This document shows positions 53,837 to 62,752 of a DNA stretch of 64,000 bases, piece after piece. Source of the stretch: Wohlfahrtiimonas larvae_A (GTDB taxonomy: Bacteria > Pseudomonadota > Gammaproteobacteria > Cardiobacteriales > Wohlfahrtiimonadaceae); assembly GCA_040394195.1 (NCBI GenBank), contig JBEBSR010000006.1, forward strand, positions 1 to 64,000, read 5' to 3'. How positions within the stretch are numbered: the first letter of the stretch is position 1; every line of letters starts with the position of its first letter. The notes beneath the pieces were generated by a model, which did not search any database, had not been told where the DNA came from, and worked only from the letters and a program-made list of their open reading frames with translations. A program made the position numbers and the translations under genes.

Positions 53837-54088
53837 ATGAGTAAATCTATCAATGTCGATGAAATCGTCCCAACATTACGCCTAGATATGGTGGGTGAAC
53901 CTTGCCCTTATCCTGCGGTTGCGACTTTGGAAGTGATGCCACAATTGAATGATGGTGATATTTTAGAAGTGATCAGCGATTGCCCGCAATCCATTAATAA
54001 TATTCCGATTGATGCTAAAAATCATGGCTATGAAGTATTAGCCATTGAGCAACATGGCCCAACGATTCGCTATTTGATTCGTAAGTAA
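53837..54088 (+). CDS. TusA-family sulfurtransferase (YeeD/TsuB-like)
   Basis: 83-aa protein of the TusA fold. The catalytic motif is LDMVGEPCPYPAVATLEVM (CPxP), and the second cysteine region is VISDCPQSINNIP. It should take sulfur from the transporter and pass it on in the cytoplasm. Behind TsuA it is the expected TsuB/YeeD partner. AAGGAAAAT precedes the ATG and a terminator follows. Confidence 0.88.
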   Translation: MSKSINVDEIVPTLRLDMVGEPCPYPAVATLEVMPQLNDGDILEVISDCPQSINNIPIDAKNHGYEVLAIEQHGPTIRYLIRK

Positions 54089-54096
54089 GCATCACC

Positions 54097-54119
54097 AAAG
54101 CCGCACTACTGCGGCTTTT
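54097..54119 (+). terminator. Intrinsic terminator after the tusA-like gene
   Basis: AAAGCCGCA (54097-54105), loop CTAC, TGCGGCTTT (54110-54118) and a further T. Confidence 0.82.
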
Positions 54120-54265
54120 CTTTTACCATAGCAAAATTTATTGCTTCATCATCATTTAACTATTCTACATTCCAAAATATTCAGATATACTCGAAAACAG
54201 ACAGACCAAAAAAATAATAGAAACGATAGAAATAACAATAAATCTAAGATTATTAAGGAGTCATC

Positions 54266-54748
54266 ATGAAGAAGAAAGTACTCATCACGTCTTTAATATG
54301 TTCACTATTAGTTCCCACGGTAAACCTAGCTATAGCTCAAGATGCATCTAAATTCGTTTTCTTCCATTTAGGAGAAAAAAAAGATGGCTCACTCGATTTA
54401 AATCCCAATAAACGATCTTTTTCCATTAAAAAAGAGGAAAGTTACTGCTGGATGACAACTATTCCTGCGGAGAAGCTGACTCAAAAAACAGTCCAACTCA
54501 CTGAAAAAATTACAACGCCAAAAGCAGGTAGTTTTAGTGTTAGCAATGGCCAAACTGTGAAACACAACAAAGATAAAACTCAATGGACGATTACCCATAA
54601 TATTCCAACAGCTGATCTTAAAGAACAAAATGGTTTGTATATGGGCTGCTGGATTCCAAGCAATTCAGATCCTGTTGGTGAGTTTTCTTTAGAAATTTCT
54701 ACAGGCAATACGACATTCCCTGCTGTGAAATTTGCACTGACGGAATAG
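54266..54748 (+). CDS. Secreted protein of unknown function
   Basis: 160 aa. Signal peptide MKKKVLITSLICSLLVPTVNLAIA, then a lysine- and threonine-rich, beta-looking domain. Two cysteines (ESYCWMTTIP and YMGCWIPSN) may pair. The pattern LDLNPNKRSFSIKKEE...CW resembles no family I know. GGAGT precedes the ATG. It stands alone between the tusA-like gene and the KAP NTPase gene. Confidence 0.68.
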   Translation: MKKKVLITSLICSLLVPTVNLAIAQDASKFVFFHLGEKKDGSLDLNPNKRSFSIKKEESYCWMTTIPAEKLTQKTVQLTEKITTPKAGSFSVSNGQTVKHNKDKTQWTITHNIPTADLKEQNGLYMGCWIPSNSDPVGEFSLEISTGNTTFPAVKFALTE

Positions 54749-54939
54749 ATTCGAGGGTAAAAAAGGGGCTTTATATCAATATTAGAGATCAGAATCATGA
54801 CATACTAGCCATTAATCAATATAAAATGGGAATGCTTTTACTCTAAAATAAAGCATGCTAATTCATTGGTTACTTGAATAACTTATATTAAACAGTCATC
54901 ATTGCTTTATTATGCAAATTAATATTAAGAGAGTAATTC

Positions 54940-56370
54940 ATGTTTGATGTGCCTAAAAATATACACTTTTCAACTGATGATATTATGGATAACGATGTCT
55001 CAAATATTATCAGAGATGACTTAAACCGCAAACATCTCGCCCAAAAATTTTATCGAGATTTATGTAATGATGCTTTTCTCTCTCCACATCTATTAGATGG
55101 CGACTGGGGAATAGGTAAAACGGAATTCTGTCATAAATTTTTTAATTTTATTATTAAAAATAATAATAGTATTCCTAATAAAATACTGATACCAGTTTAT
55201 ATTAATGCCTTCAATGCAGAAAGAATCAATAATCCATTTCTGGTTTTAATGGCAGCCCTACAAGGTAATATTGCAGAAGCATTGCAGATAGAACAATTAC
55301 ATAAAACTAAATTAGATCAACTATTAGAAAAAACTAATTACATTCTACATAAGGAACTCAATTGGCAGAAATTACTAAAAACCTTTGCAAAAGAAAATAT
55401 ACCACTTGATGAATTAAACTTACTTTCAAAAACGCTGTTCCAAATATCCTTTAAAAATACCTCAATAGAATTATATAAACAGTTATCAGAAGCAGAAAAA
55501 AAAGATATTTTAGAGCGGTCTTTAGACGATATATTCACATTAGACTCAGATTACAACGAATTTAAAAAGATATTAGAAGAGTTTGCTACCTCTGACACTC
55601 CTATTGTCTTTATTGTAGATGAATTAGATAGATGCCAACCAGATTTTGCGATTCAAATAATTGAAAAAGCTAAATACTTGTTTAATGTTAAAAATGTAAA
55701 TTTTATTTTTTCATGTGATGCTAGTCAACTATTAGCAACCATTAATCATACGTATGGTTATAATTTAAATGCAGAAAATTACCTAGAGAAATTCTTTGAA
55801 AGCAAATGCTATCTAACTCTAGAAAGAAATTCTATCATTAAAAATCAAGTAATCATCACTCTTAAAGAGAAAATTACCAAATCATACCCGAGTATGCAAG
55901 GAGAAATAAATGGATTATTCAATGTATTAGAAGAGTTAGCACCTTTGTATTCAATTAGGCGAATTGAAAAAATTATACAATTTATATTATCCCGTGGAGA
56001 TATCTATATAGAGACCTTATATAAATTACTACCAGAAATGTTAGAAGATAATCATGGAGATCATGTTTTTGCCTTAAAATGGTATGTATTATTAGTCTAT
56101 ACAGAAATTTATTTATATCACTCAGCATTTGCTATTTCTATAATTTCAGGTAGTTTAAGCGATGAAGACTTTGAAAATTCTATATCTAAAACTCTATTTC
56201 CTAAAATAATAAACAAACACCAATCATTAGTTATTAATAAAACAATCAAGGAGTGTATTCAAATTTCTAATACTAAATTTCCTTATTCCCAAAAAAATGC
56301 TGAGAAAGTTCTCAGTTTCTTTAATAGTTTTGATATAAATCCTGTAGCACCTAAAAATCTTCCTCAATAA
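54940..56370 (+). CDS. KAP-family P-loop NTPase
   Basis: 476 aa. Walker A DGDWGIGKTEF (residues 54-61) and Walker B TPIVFIVDELDRCQPDFAIQIIEKAKYLF (Asp-Glu about 227-228), followed by FIFSCDASQL (sensor 1), match KAP NTPases. No membrane helices lie between Walker A and B, where classical KAP proteins carry them, so this is a soluble type. The C-terminal ~200 residues are mostly helical with IRRIEKIIQFIL. It is AT-richer than the flanking genes, has a single promoter region and no partner. KAP proteins occur in accessory and phage-defence contexts; function is unknown here. Confidence 0.78.
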   Translation: MFDVPKNIHFSTDDIMDNDVSNIIRDDLNRKHLAQKFYRDLCNDAFLSPHLLDGDWGIGKTEFCHKFFNFIIKNNNSIPNKILIPVYINAFNAERINNPFLVLMAALQGNIAEALQIEQLHKTKLDQLLEKTNYILHKELNWQKLLKTFAKENIPLDELNLLSKTLFQISFKNTSIELYKQLSEAEKKDILERSLDDIFTLDSDYNEFKKILEEFATSDTPIVFIVDELDRCQPDFAIQIIEKAKYLFNVKNVNFIFSCDASQLLATINHTYGYNLNAENYLEKFFESKCYLTLERNSIIKNQVIITLKEKITKSYPSMQGEINGLFNVLEELAPLYSIRRIEKIIQFILSRGDIYIETLYKLLPEMLEDNHGDHVFALKWYVLLVYTEIYLYHSAFAISIISGSLSDEDFENSISKTLFPKIINKHQSLVINKTIKECIQISNTKFPYSQKNAEKVLSFFNSFDINPVAPKNLPQ

Positions 56371-56377
56371 AATACCG

Positions 56378-56410
56378 AGCCTTCTCCAAACTTCTTTAAT
56401 TGAGAAGGCT
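56378..56410. terminator. Weak hairpin between convergent KAP and bioA genes
   Basis: AGCCTTCTC (56378-56386) pairs with GAGAAGGCT (56402-56410) around a 15-nt loop. No good T-run on either side, so the terminator call is tentative. Confidence 0.42.
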
Positions 56411-56415
56411 TCAAA

Positions 56416-57771
56416 TCAAACATTCTTCAACCCATAATCAATCGCATCGCTCGCAATGTTCACCATCCATTCGATGTCTTTTTCAGTCACAATATATGGC
56501 GTATTGAAGTACACGATTCCACCTAATGGGCGAATCAATAAGCCTTGTTTTGTCGCGTAATCAAACATCTTCAATCCCAAGCGTTTATCCCAAGAGAATG
56601 ATTCTTTGGTTGCTTTGTCTTTCACAACTTCAATCGCCGTGATCATGCCTTGTTGGCGAACTTCTGCAACATTTGGATGATCTTTTAGTGGATTCGTATG
56701 TTTCGCAAACGCTTGAATGAGTTTCTGATTATTCTCGATTACATTATCTTCTCTAAAAATCGATAATGTTGCTAATGCAGCACTACAAGCCAACGCATTG
56801 CCTGTATAACTATGTGAATGTAAGAACACAGATTCAGGATGATATTCACGATAAAAAGCATCGTAGACTTTCTTGCTCGTCATACAAACTGACATTGGCA
56901 GATATCCACCTGTTAAAGCTTTCGATAAACACAAGAAATCTGGCACCATATTCGCTTGTTCATGGGCAAACATCGTGCCTGTACGACCAAATCCCACAGC
57001 AATTTCATCCAATATAATGTGCACATTGTATTGATCACACAATACACGCAACTTCGTTAAATACAATGGTGAATGCATACGCATGCCACCTGCACATTGC
57101 ACCAATGGCTCAATGATCACTGCTGCAATTTCATTGTGATGCTTGAGGATTAACTCTTCCATTTCCACAAACATTTTTAATGTATAAGCTTCAACCGTTT
57201 CATCTTCCGCTTTGTAATACAAATCAGGCGCTGTGACTTTAAATGTATCAAACAGCATAGATTTATAACTTTGCGTGTATAAAGGTGCATCGCCAACAGA
57301 CATCGCACCCACAGTTTCACCATGATAACTATTGGTAAATGTCACAAATTTATTTTTGGTTAGTTCACCAACATTACGCCAATAATGCATGCTCATTTTG
57401 AGCGCAGATTCAATACTCGATGAGCCATTATCCGCATAGAAACAGTAATCTAGCCCTTCGCCTGTGATGCGCACCAACTCTTCTGATAATTCGATCATTG
57501 GCTCATGCGTAAAGCCTGCCATAATCACATGCTCTAATTGATCCAATTGATCTTTCACAGCTTGATTAATTCGAGGATTCGCATGCCCAAATACATTCAC
57601 CCACCAAGAACTAATGCCATCTAAATATTTATTGCCATCAAAATCATAGAGCCATAAACCTTCGCCACGTTTGATTGGAATTAATGGATAAGTTTCGTGA
57701 TCTTTCATTTGCGTGCAAGGATGCCAAACAACGGATAAATCACGTTGCATCCACTTTTGATTTTCAGTCAT
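56416..57771 (-). CDS. bioA: Adenosylmethionine-8-amino-7-oxononanoate transaminase
   Basis: PLP enzyme that converts KAPA to DAPA in biotin synthesis, using SAM as amino donor. VWHPCTQMKDHETYPLIPI is the BioA N-terminal region; SSWWVNVFGHANPRIN and the PLP lysine in LSKALTGGYLPMSVC follow, with DEIAVGFGRTGTMFAHE. It is 451 aa. It follows bioD by 9 nt. bioB, bioF, bioC and bioH are not in the window. Confidence 0.95.
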   Translation of the reverse strand: MTENQKWMQRDLSVVWHPCTQMKDHETYPLIPIKRGEGLWLYDFDGNKYLDGISSWWVNVFGHANPRINQAVKDQLDQLEHVIMAGFTHEPMIELSEELVRITGEGLDYCFYADNGSSSIESALKMSMHYWRNVGELTKNKFVTFTNSYHGETVGAMSVGDAPLYTQSYKSMLFDTFKVTAPDLYYKAEDETVEAYTLKMFVEMEELILKHHNEIAAVIIEPLVQCAGGMRMHSPLYLTKLRVLCDQYNVHIILDEIAVGFGRTGTMFAHEQANMVPDFLCLSKALTGGYLPMSVCMTSKKVYDAFYREYHPESVFLHSHSYTGNALACSAALATLSIFREDNVIENNQKLIQAFAKHTNPLKDHPNVAEVRQQGMITAIEVVKDKATKESFSWDKRLGLKMFDYATKQGLLIRPLGGIVYFNTPYIVTEKDIEWMVNIASDAIDYGLKNV

Positions 57772-57780
57772 GGTTTTCTC

Positions 57781-58461
57781 TTATTTCAATGATGGTAAGG
57801 ATAAATAATCAGCTGCAGAAGCATCATCAGCTAAAAATGGGATAACGCCCAAGCAAGGTGCTTGCATATGAGCTTTTAGATATTCGATGTTTTCAGCTTG
57901 ATACGGCATATTGGGATCTACGCAATTGGCAACCCAACCTGCTAATCGTAAGCCAGAACTTTTGATAGCTTCCTGTGTTAATAGCGCATGATTGATTGCA
58001 CCCAATTTCACGCCCACAACCAAAATCACAGGCAATTCTACTAGTTTTACCCAATCTGAATAACATTCAGTTTGATTGAGTGGCGTGTGCCAACCGCCAG
58101 CACCTTCGATCAATATAAATTCAGCCGTTTGTGATAATGCAGGCTTTAATGCTTCATTGATGGACTTTACAGTTAATTCAACGTTCTCTTGCTCAGCCAC
58201 AATGTGCGGTGCAATCGCAGGCGCGAAGCAAAAAGGATTGATCACATCATAATCGCAAACATATGTGGAAGCCTTTTGGTGCGCTAAAGCATCTTCATTT
58301 CTAAGCTCATCTTTTGTCATCTCGCTGCCACTTGCCACAGGTTTAATCCCCAAAGAAAGTAAGCCCAATTGCCCTGCTTTCTCTAATAAACCAACTGTGA
58401 TTCTTGTTTTACCAATTTCTGTATCTGTACCTGTCACAAAAAAGCGCTGCATCGTTGCCAT
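57781..58461 (-). CDS. bioD: Dethiobiotin synthetase
   Basis: ATP-dependent ring closure of DAPA with CO2 to dethiobiotin. Walker A GTDTEIGKTRITVGLLEKAG, KPVASGSE, and LIEGAGGWHTPLN are intact. It is 226 aa, like E. coli BioD (225 aa). It is the first gene of bioD-bioA. The promoter region follows at 58492-58519. Confidence 0.95.
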   Translation of the reverse strand: MATMQRFFVTGTDTEIGKTRITVGLLEKAGQLGLLSLGIKPVASGSEMTKDELRNEDALAHQKASTYVCDYDVINPFCFAPAIAPHIVAEQENVELTVKSINEALKPALSQTAEFILIEGAGGWHTPLNQTECYSDWVKLVELPVILVVGVKLGAINHALLTQEAIKSSGLRLAGWVANCVDPNMPYQAENIEYLKAHMQAPCLGVIPFLADDASAADYLSLPSLK

Positions 58462-58491
58462 TTCATTCTGCCTTAATTAAAAACAGATAAA

Positions 58492-58519
58492 ATTGTAACG
58501 TGACAGCGTCTTATGTCAA
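58492..58519 (-). promoter_or_regulatory. Promoter of bioD-bioA
   Basis: Minus-strand TTGACA (plus 58514-58519), 16-nt spacer and TACAAT (plus 58492-58497), about 30 nt before the bioD start. No convincing BirA operator (TTGTAAACC dyad) was seen. Confidence 0.6.
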
Positions 58520-58567
58520 TTAATTAAAATTAAATATAGCTTACATGATGATATTTATTGATTAAAT

Positions 58568-58951
58568 TCAAATAGATGTTTCATGCAAATAAATCCACTG
58601 CCAAGCATTATTTTCTACAATTACACAGGCCGTGGATAATCTGCTTATGATCACACCATTTTCATTATGGATTTCCTTGTATTGCAACCAAACCGCAGAA
58701 TCTTGATGATTAATCATTTGGATATCCTTAATCGTAATTTTTAAACCTGTTCTTGTGCCTTGCTTATTCGTAAATAATTGCTGAACAGCCTGAAGATTAA
58801 CTTTGTGTCCTGTCAATGTAATCATCTGAAAATCAGGATGAAATGCGTTGAATAACTGAGTTAATTCTTCAGGATGATTCTGCGTGAATACAGTTTCAAT
58901 ATATTCATGAATATCAATCACACTTTTTTCTGCAATTTGAATATTGGACAT
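58568..58951 (-). CDS. NTF2/SnoaL-like protein
   Basis: 127-aa single-domain protein of the NTF2-like (DUF4440-type) fold: helical N terminus DIHEYIETVFTQNHPEELTQLFNAFHPDFQMITLTGH, then strands ending in NAWQWIYLHETSI. Members are enzymes or carriers of many kinds, so function cannot be assigned. It follows the MFS gene by about 70 nt on the same strand and may be co-transcribed. Confidence 0.7.
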   Translation of the reverse strand: MSNIQIAEKSVIDIHEYIETVFTQNHPEELTQLFNAFHPDFQMITLTGHKVNLQAVQQLFTNKQGTRTGLKITIKDIQMINHQDSAVWLQYKEIHNENGVIISRLSTACVIVENNAWQWIYLHETSI

Positions 58952-59022
58952 AGTTTTTCCTTATTTTTAGATAACCATAAGATTAATATCTCGCCACAAG
59001 GCGAGATATTAGAGAAATAATT

Positions 59023-60360
59023 TTAAGATGGTAATTTACGAACCATGAATAACGTCAAAATCCCGATCATGGCTGCACTTAAAAAGGTTGTTGTATAAGC
59101 TAATTCAATCGGTACAAACAATTGCCACAGCGAAAACATCAAAGTTAATACTGATAAGCCAATGCAGAATGTCACTTGGCGATTAATGTTCCATAGCACA
59201 CTGCCTTTGAGTAATTCATCATCTTTAAAATCTAAAAGCGCTGTCGTTTGTGCAGCATTGGCACTTAATCCACCGCCAATCCCCATCAGTAAATATGCAG
59301 GAATTAAAATGATTAATGTGTGTAACTCATTCACTGCATACAATGTGCCAATCCCTAAACTGTGAATAATTAACCCAATGGATAAGAGTTTTTTAGCGCC
59401 TATTTGGTTATAGAATCGCCCACTGAACAGCATTGCAACAAATGCGCCCATTGCATATAAAAGCATCATCTGCCCTGTTTGGGTTGCTGAAAATTTCAAA
59501 ACATTTTGCAGATAAAAAATTGCTAAAAAATTTACACCTGTAAAAACGCCTGGTACCGCATAATAAACGGCAACAGATACATTCAATCGCCGATTGCGCA
59601 ATAGAGATAAATCCACCAAAGCATTTGCACTATTTTTGCTGTAGCGGTAATAGATCACGAATAAAGCTACCCCAATGAATAATGCCAAATGCGCTAATGC
59701 TGAAAAATTTTGTAAGCCATATTGTGTCAATACAGTTAAAACTAATAACAAACTGAATGAGATTAATCCCAAACCAATCCAGTCAGGTTTAATGATATTT
59801 TTAGTGACAGAATCCTTCACCCAAAACCATGCTAATGACGCAGTGATAATGGCTAATGGCACATTCACCCAGAAAACCCAATGCCATGACCAAACATCCA
59901 CAATCATTCCACCCAAGCTTGGTGAAAATGCAGGCGCAATCAACGCAATTGCCATAATCATGGTGGATATTTTACTTCGTTCTTCTAATGGAAAAACTTG
60001 AAAAACTAAGGCTTGCCCGAGTGGAATCATCAATCCACCACCAATGCCCTGAATAAACCTTGCCATCATCAATGTGTAAACATCATTGCTCATCCCACAA
60101 GCAAAGCTCGCCAATGCAAAAATCAACATGGATAACGTTAATAATTTACGCTCACCAATCATATTCGCAAACCAATGGCTAAGTGGCATGATCAGTGTTA
60201 AACCCAAGATATATGCATGGCTGATCCATGTTATTTCATTGGTGGATAACTGCATCTGTGTAGAAATGGCAGGTAAAGCCATCACAGACATAAAAATATT
60301 CAGGCAATCTAAGAAAAATCCCAATAAAAAGACGATTGCCAATTGATAACGGTATGACAT
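59023..60360 (-). CDS. MFS multidrug exporter (DHA2/EmrB-like)
   Basis: 445 aa, about 12-14 membrane helices. DHA2 marks are LGFFLDCLNIFMSVMALPAISTQMQLSTNEITWISHAYIL and MARFIQGIGGGLMIPLGQALVFQVFP, with WHWVFWVNVPLAII. The start at 60360 is chosen because the frame upstream runs into the divergent LysR promoter and codes for unlike residues; GAGCG lies 10 nt before. It is divergent from a LysR gene, which probably controls it. Substrates unknown. Confidence 0.88.
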   Translation of the reverse strand: MSYRYQLAIVFLLGFFLDCLNIFMSVMALPAISTQMQLSTNEITWISHAYILGLTLIMPLSHWFANMIGERKLLTLSMLIFALASFACGMSNDVYTLMMARFIQGIGGGLMIPLGQALVFQVFPLEERSKISTMIMAIALIAPAFSPSLGGMIVDVWSWHWVFWVNVPLAIITASLAWFWVKDSVTKNIIKPDWIGLGLISFSLLLVLTVLTQYGLQNFSALAHLALFIGVALFVIYYRYSKNSANALVDLSLLRNRRLNVSVAVYYAVPGVFTGVNFLAIFYLQNVLKFSATQTGQMMLLYAMGAFVAMLFSGRFYNQIGAKKLLSIGLIIHSLGIGTLYAVNELHTLIILIPAYLLMGIGGGLSANAAQTTALLDFKDDELLKGSVLWNINRQVTFCIGLSVLTLMFSLWQLFVPIELAYTTTFLSAAMIGILTLFMVRKLPS

Positions 60361-60435
60361 CACAACGCTCAAATCATAAAAAGAAGCAATCTTAAAAGGC
60401 AATGCTTGTGCTGTCGATGCAATGAAACTAAACTC

Positions 60436-60458
60436 ATTGTTAAACAGAGTTAAACAAT
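60436..60458. promoter_or_regulatory. LysR-type operator candidate
   Basis: Dyad ATTGTT-N11-AACAAT, the T-N11-A shape of LysR-type binding sites. It also contains a direct repeat of GTTAAACA with a 10-nt period. It lies between the MFS and LysR genes, 15 nt before the LysR start. Confidence 0.6.
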
Positions 60459-60472
60459 TAAAGAAATATTCT

Positions 60473-61360
60473 ATGGAATTTAAACAAATTAAGACATTTT
60501 TGCAGGTTGCCGAATTAGGCTCTTTCACACGAGCAGCTGAGCATTTGAATCTCAGCCGAGCAATGGTAAGCATTCAAATCAAGCAATTGGAAGAGAATTT
60601 GGGTGTAACTTTGTTCCATAGAAATACTCGTCAAATTGAGCTCACGGATTCAGGTAAATCTTTCTATCAAGATTGCCAAGCCATTCAGCAAAGTTATCAA
60701 CAAGCTGTGGAAAAGATTCAGCACAATGATGCTCAATTAAATGGTACGTTGCGCATTGGTTCCACTTATGAATTTGGCATGCAGTTCATCGCACCGATCC
60801 TCACTCAATTCTGCCAAAAGCATTCTAATCTACACATTAATTATGATGTGAACTCTTCTATTAATGATCTCATTGCAGACCAATTGGATATTGTTATTCG
60901 TTTAGGTAATTTGCCTGATAGTTCACTCAAAAGCCGAAAAATCGGGCAATTTCAAATTATATTGGTTGCTTCACCTAATTTCTTAGAAAAACACCCTGTG
61001 AATCAATTGGATGACTTATTGAATGTGCCTTGGATCACACAAACGCAATGGCAAAATCATCATTTCACATTAACAAACCATACAACTCAGCAAGGTTTTC
61101 ATTTCGTGCCACCACAAGGCAAACACCAAACCAATGCAGGTGGATTAACGCATTTAATGGCTGTCGATGGTTTAGGTTTAACTATTTGCCCTTTATGGTT
61201 GGTTGAAGAGGATCTCAACCAAGGGAAATTAATCCGTGTTTTGCCAGATTATTCATTGCCAATGCAGGATATTCACGCTTTATATTTACACCAAAAGCAC
61301 TTACCTAACAAAACACGATTATTCATAGATTATTTGAAACAGCACTATTTTAATTCATAG
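60473..61360 (+). CDS. LysR-type transcriptional regulator
   Basis: 295 aa. N-terminal winged HTH (KQIKTFLQVAELGSFTRAAEHLNLSRAMVSIQIKQLEENLGVTLFHRNTRQIELTDSGKSF) and a C-terminal periplasmic-binding-like effector domain with IGSTYEFGMQFIAPILTQFC. The ATG at 60473 fits the family; the longer frame from 60422 adds 17 residues and runs through the operator. It is divergent from the MFS exporter, the standard arrangement for a LysR activator or repressor of its neighbour. Confidence 0.92.
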   Translation: MEFKQIKTFLQVAELGSFTRAAEHLNLSRAMVSIQIKQLEENLGVTLFHRNTRQIELTDSGKSFYQDCQAIQQSYQQAVEKIQHNDAQLNGTLRIGSTYEFGMQFIAPILTQFCQKHSNLHINYDVNSSINDLIADQLDIVIRLGNLPDSSLKSRKIGQFQIILVASPNFLEKHPVNQLDDLLNVPWITQTQWQNHHFTLTNHTTQQGFHFVPPQGKHQTNAGGLTHLMAVDGLGLTICPLWLVEEDLNQGKLIRVLPDYSLPMQDIHALYLHQKHLPNKTRLFIDYLKQHYFNS

Positions 61361-61387
61361 ATAATGATCGATATTCTCTCTTATAAA

Positions 61388-62035
61388 TTACTGCTGTTCA
61401 TAACAACTTTGCCAGAATTTCTGATCCCACAAGCAGCCCTCTTCATAGTATTCATCCATTTGATTGCGGATAAAATCTAAAGCTTGATCACCATAATGAT
61501 CGCATACTTCGCGAAGTTTTCTCACTGATTCTGAATGCTCAATTCCTGCATACATATCAATCCAATCAACATAGAGATTATGCTCTCTTAAATGTTGATC
61601 ATAGATATAAATACCCAATTGCTGATACACAATAAAGCATGGCAACATACCTGCAACTGCTAATTCAATCGGCAATGTTGCAAGCTCTTCATTGAACTCA
61701 ATGAAGCCTTGGCAAGTTTCTGTGGGTTCAATGTCTGCTAAATCCCGCTCTAGATAGATATCATGCAAGCCTTGTTCTACTGCCATATTTTCTTCCACAA
61801 AATCACGAAAATATTGCTGATATTTTGGCTCAGGAATTCGCTCAGCCATTGTGTGCAATAGCTTAGTGAATGCTTGCAAATACAATGCATCTTGCTCAAT
61901 GTAAAACATAAAGCTATCTGCATTCAATTTTCCTGTGATCAGCTCTTGAATGAATGGCAATTGCTGAGTTTTTTCATAAATTGACAAATGCTTCTGCCAT
62001 GCAGCTTCACTCCAACCTTGTTGATTATGCTGCAT
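61388..62035 (-). CDS. tenA: TenA-family aminopyrimidine aminohydrolase (thiaminase II)
   Basis: Hydrolyses aminomethyl-HMP from degraded thiamine to HMP, recycling it into thiamine. TenA helical fold with YIEQDALYLQAFTKLL (conserved Asp and Tyr), ELAVAGMLPCFIVYQQLG (nucleophilic cysteine) and EYYEEGCLWDQKFW (catalytic Glu). It is 215 aa (B. subtilis TenA 236 aa). It begins 5 nt after the methyltransferase gene, so the two are co-transcribed. Other thiamine genes are not in the window. Confidence 0.9.
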   Translation of the reverse strand: MQHNQQGWSEAAWQKHLSIYEKTQQLPFIQELITGKLNADSFMFYIEQDALYLQAFTKLLHTMAERIPEPKYQQYFRDFVEENMAVEQGLHDIYLERDLADIEPTETCQGFIEFNEELATLPIELAVAGMLPCFIVYQQLGIYIYDQHLREHNLYVDWIDMYAGIEHSESVRKLREVCDHYGDQALDFIRNQMDEYYEEGCLWDQKFWQSCYEQQ

Positions 62036-62040
62036 GATGA

Positions 62041-62745
62041 TTACCTTTTATAAGCGCAAATCGCGACGTAATCGCCTTTATCATAACCTTCTACTGGTTC
62101 TTCCACTTTGTCATCTGAATACACAGGATGCGCTACTAAGGTTTGATAAAATTCGAAATCTATTAAACCAATCTTTTTCATGGTTTCAATCTTTTCGCCC
62201 GTTGTACGCCAATTGGCTTGATCCACCAATTCAATTGGATAAGGATTGCGAGGATAAACATCTTTCAATAACGGATGATCCCAAGATTTTACAGCTTTTG
62301 CTAAGTTATATAAAAGCCCATATCCGCTCTCTTTTGGAATATCGATCACAATCAATTTGCCACCAACATTCAAAGCATTGAAGCTGTTTTTCAACGCTTT
62401 CTCTAAATCTGTAATGTAACCTGGGCAACCGTTATAAATGATCGTGTCATATTTTTTGCCTGCATAATCAAAATCTTCAGATGTAGAAATCATCACATCA
62501 ATGCCACGCTTTTGTGCAATTTCTGCCATATCTTTAGAAGGCTCTAAACCTTCATTGATCTCAATGCCATAATCTTTACGCAAGATTGATTCAAACAAAC
62601 CACTGCCACAACCCACTGAGAAAATATTCTGGCAACCTTCTAAAGTTTTGGCCACTAATTTCACTTCTGATAACAGCACGTTTTCATTCTCTAAAAACCA
62701 ACTGTCATATTTTTCTGCATACTGATCAAAACTCTTTTGACTCAT
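62041..62745 (-). CDS. SAM-dependent methyltransferase of unknown substrate
   Basis: 234 aa, Rossmann class I methyltransferase: motif I IFSVGCGSGLFESILR, motif II region LEPSKDMAEIAQKRG, motif III DTIIYNGCPGYI, and NVGGKLIVIDIPKESGYG. The ATG at 62745 is preceded by GAGGAAATT. Its position between a MocR regulator and tenA suggests a function in pyrimidine/thiazole or vitamin metabolism, which is inference. BioC is a weaker alternative, given bioA and bioD 4 kb away, but it does not resemble BioC enough for me to claim it. Confidence 0.8.
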   Translation of the reverse strand: MSQKSFDQYAEKYDSWFLENENVLLSEVKLVAKTLEGCQNIFSVGCGSGLFESILRKDYGIEINEGLEPSKDMAEIAQKRGIDVMISTSEDFDYAGKKYDTIIYNGCPGYITDLEKALKNSFNALNVGGKLIVIDIPKESGYGLLYNLAKAVKSWDHPLLKDVYPRNPYPIELVDQANWRTTGEKIETMKKIGLIDFEFYQTLVAHPVYSDDKVEEPVEGYDKGDYVAICAYKR

Positions 62746-62752
62746 AATTTCC

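Noticed and set aside
60361..60573. N-terminal extension of the MFS protein
   Set aside because: It reads through the divergent LysR start region and codes for residues unlike the family; the start at 60360 fits the first membrane helix.
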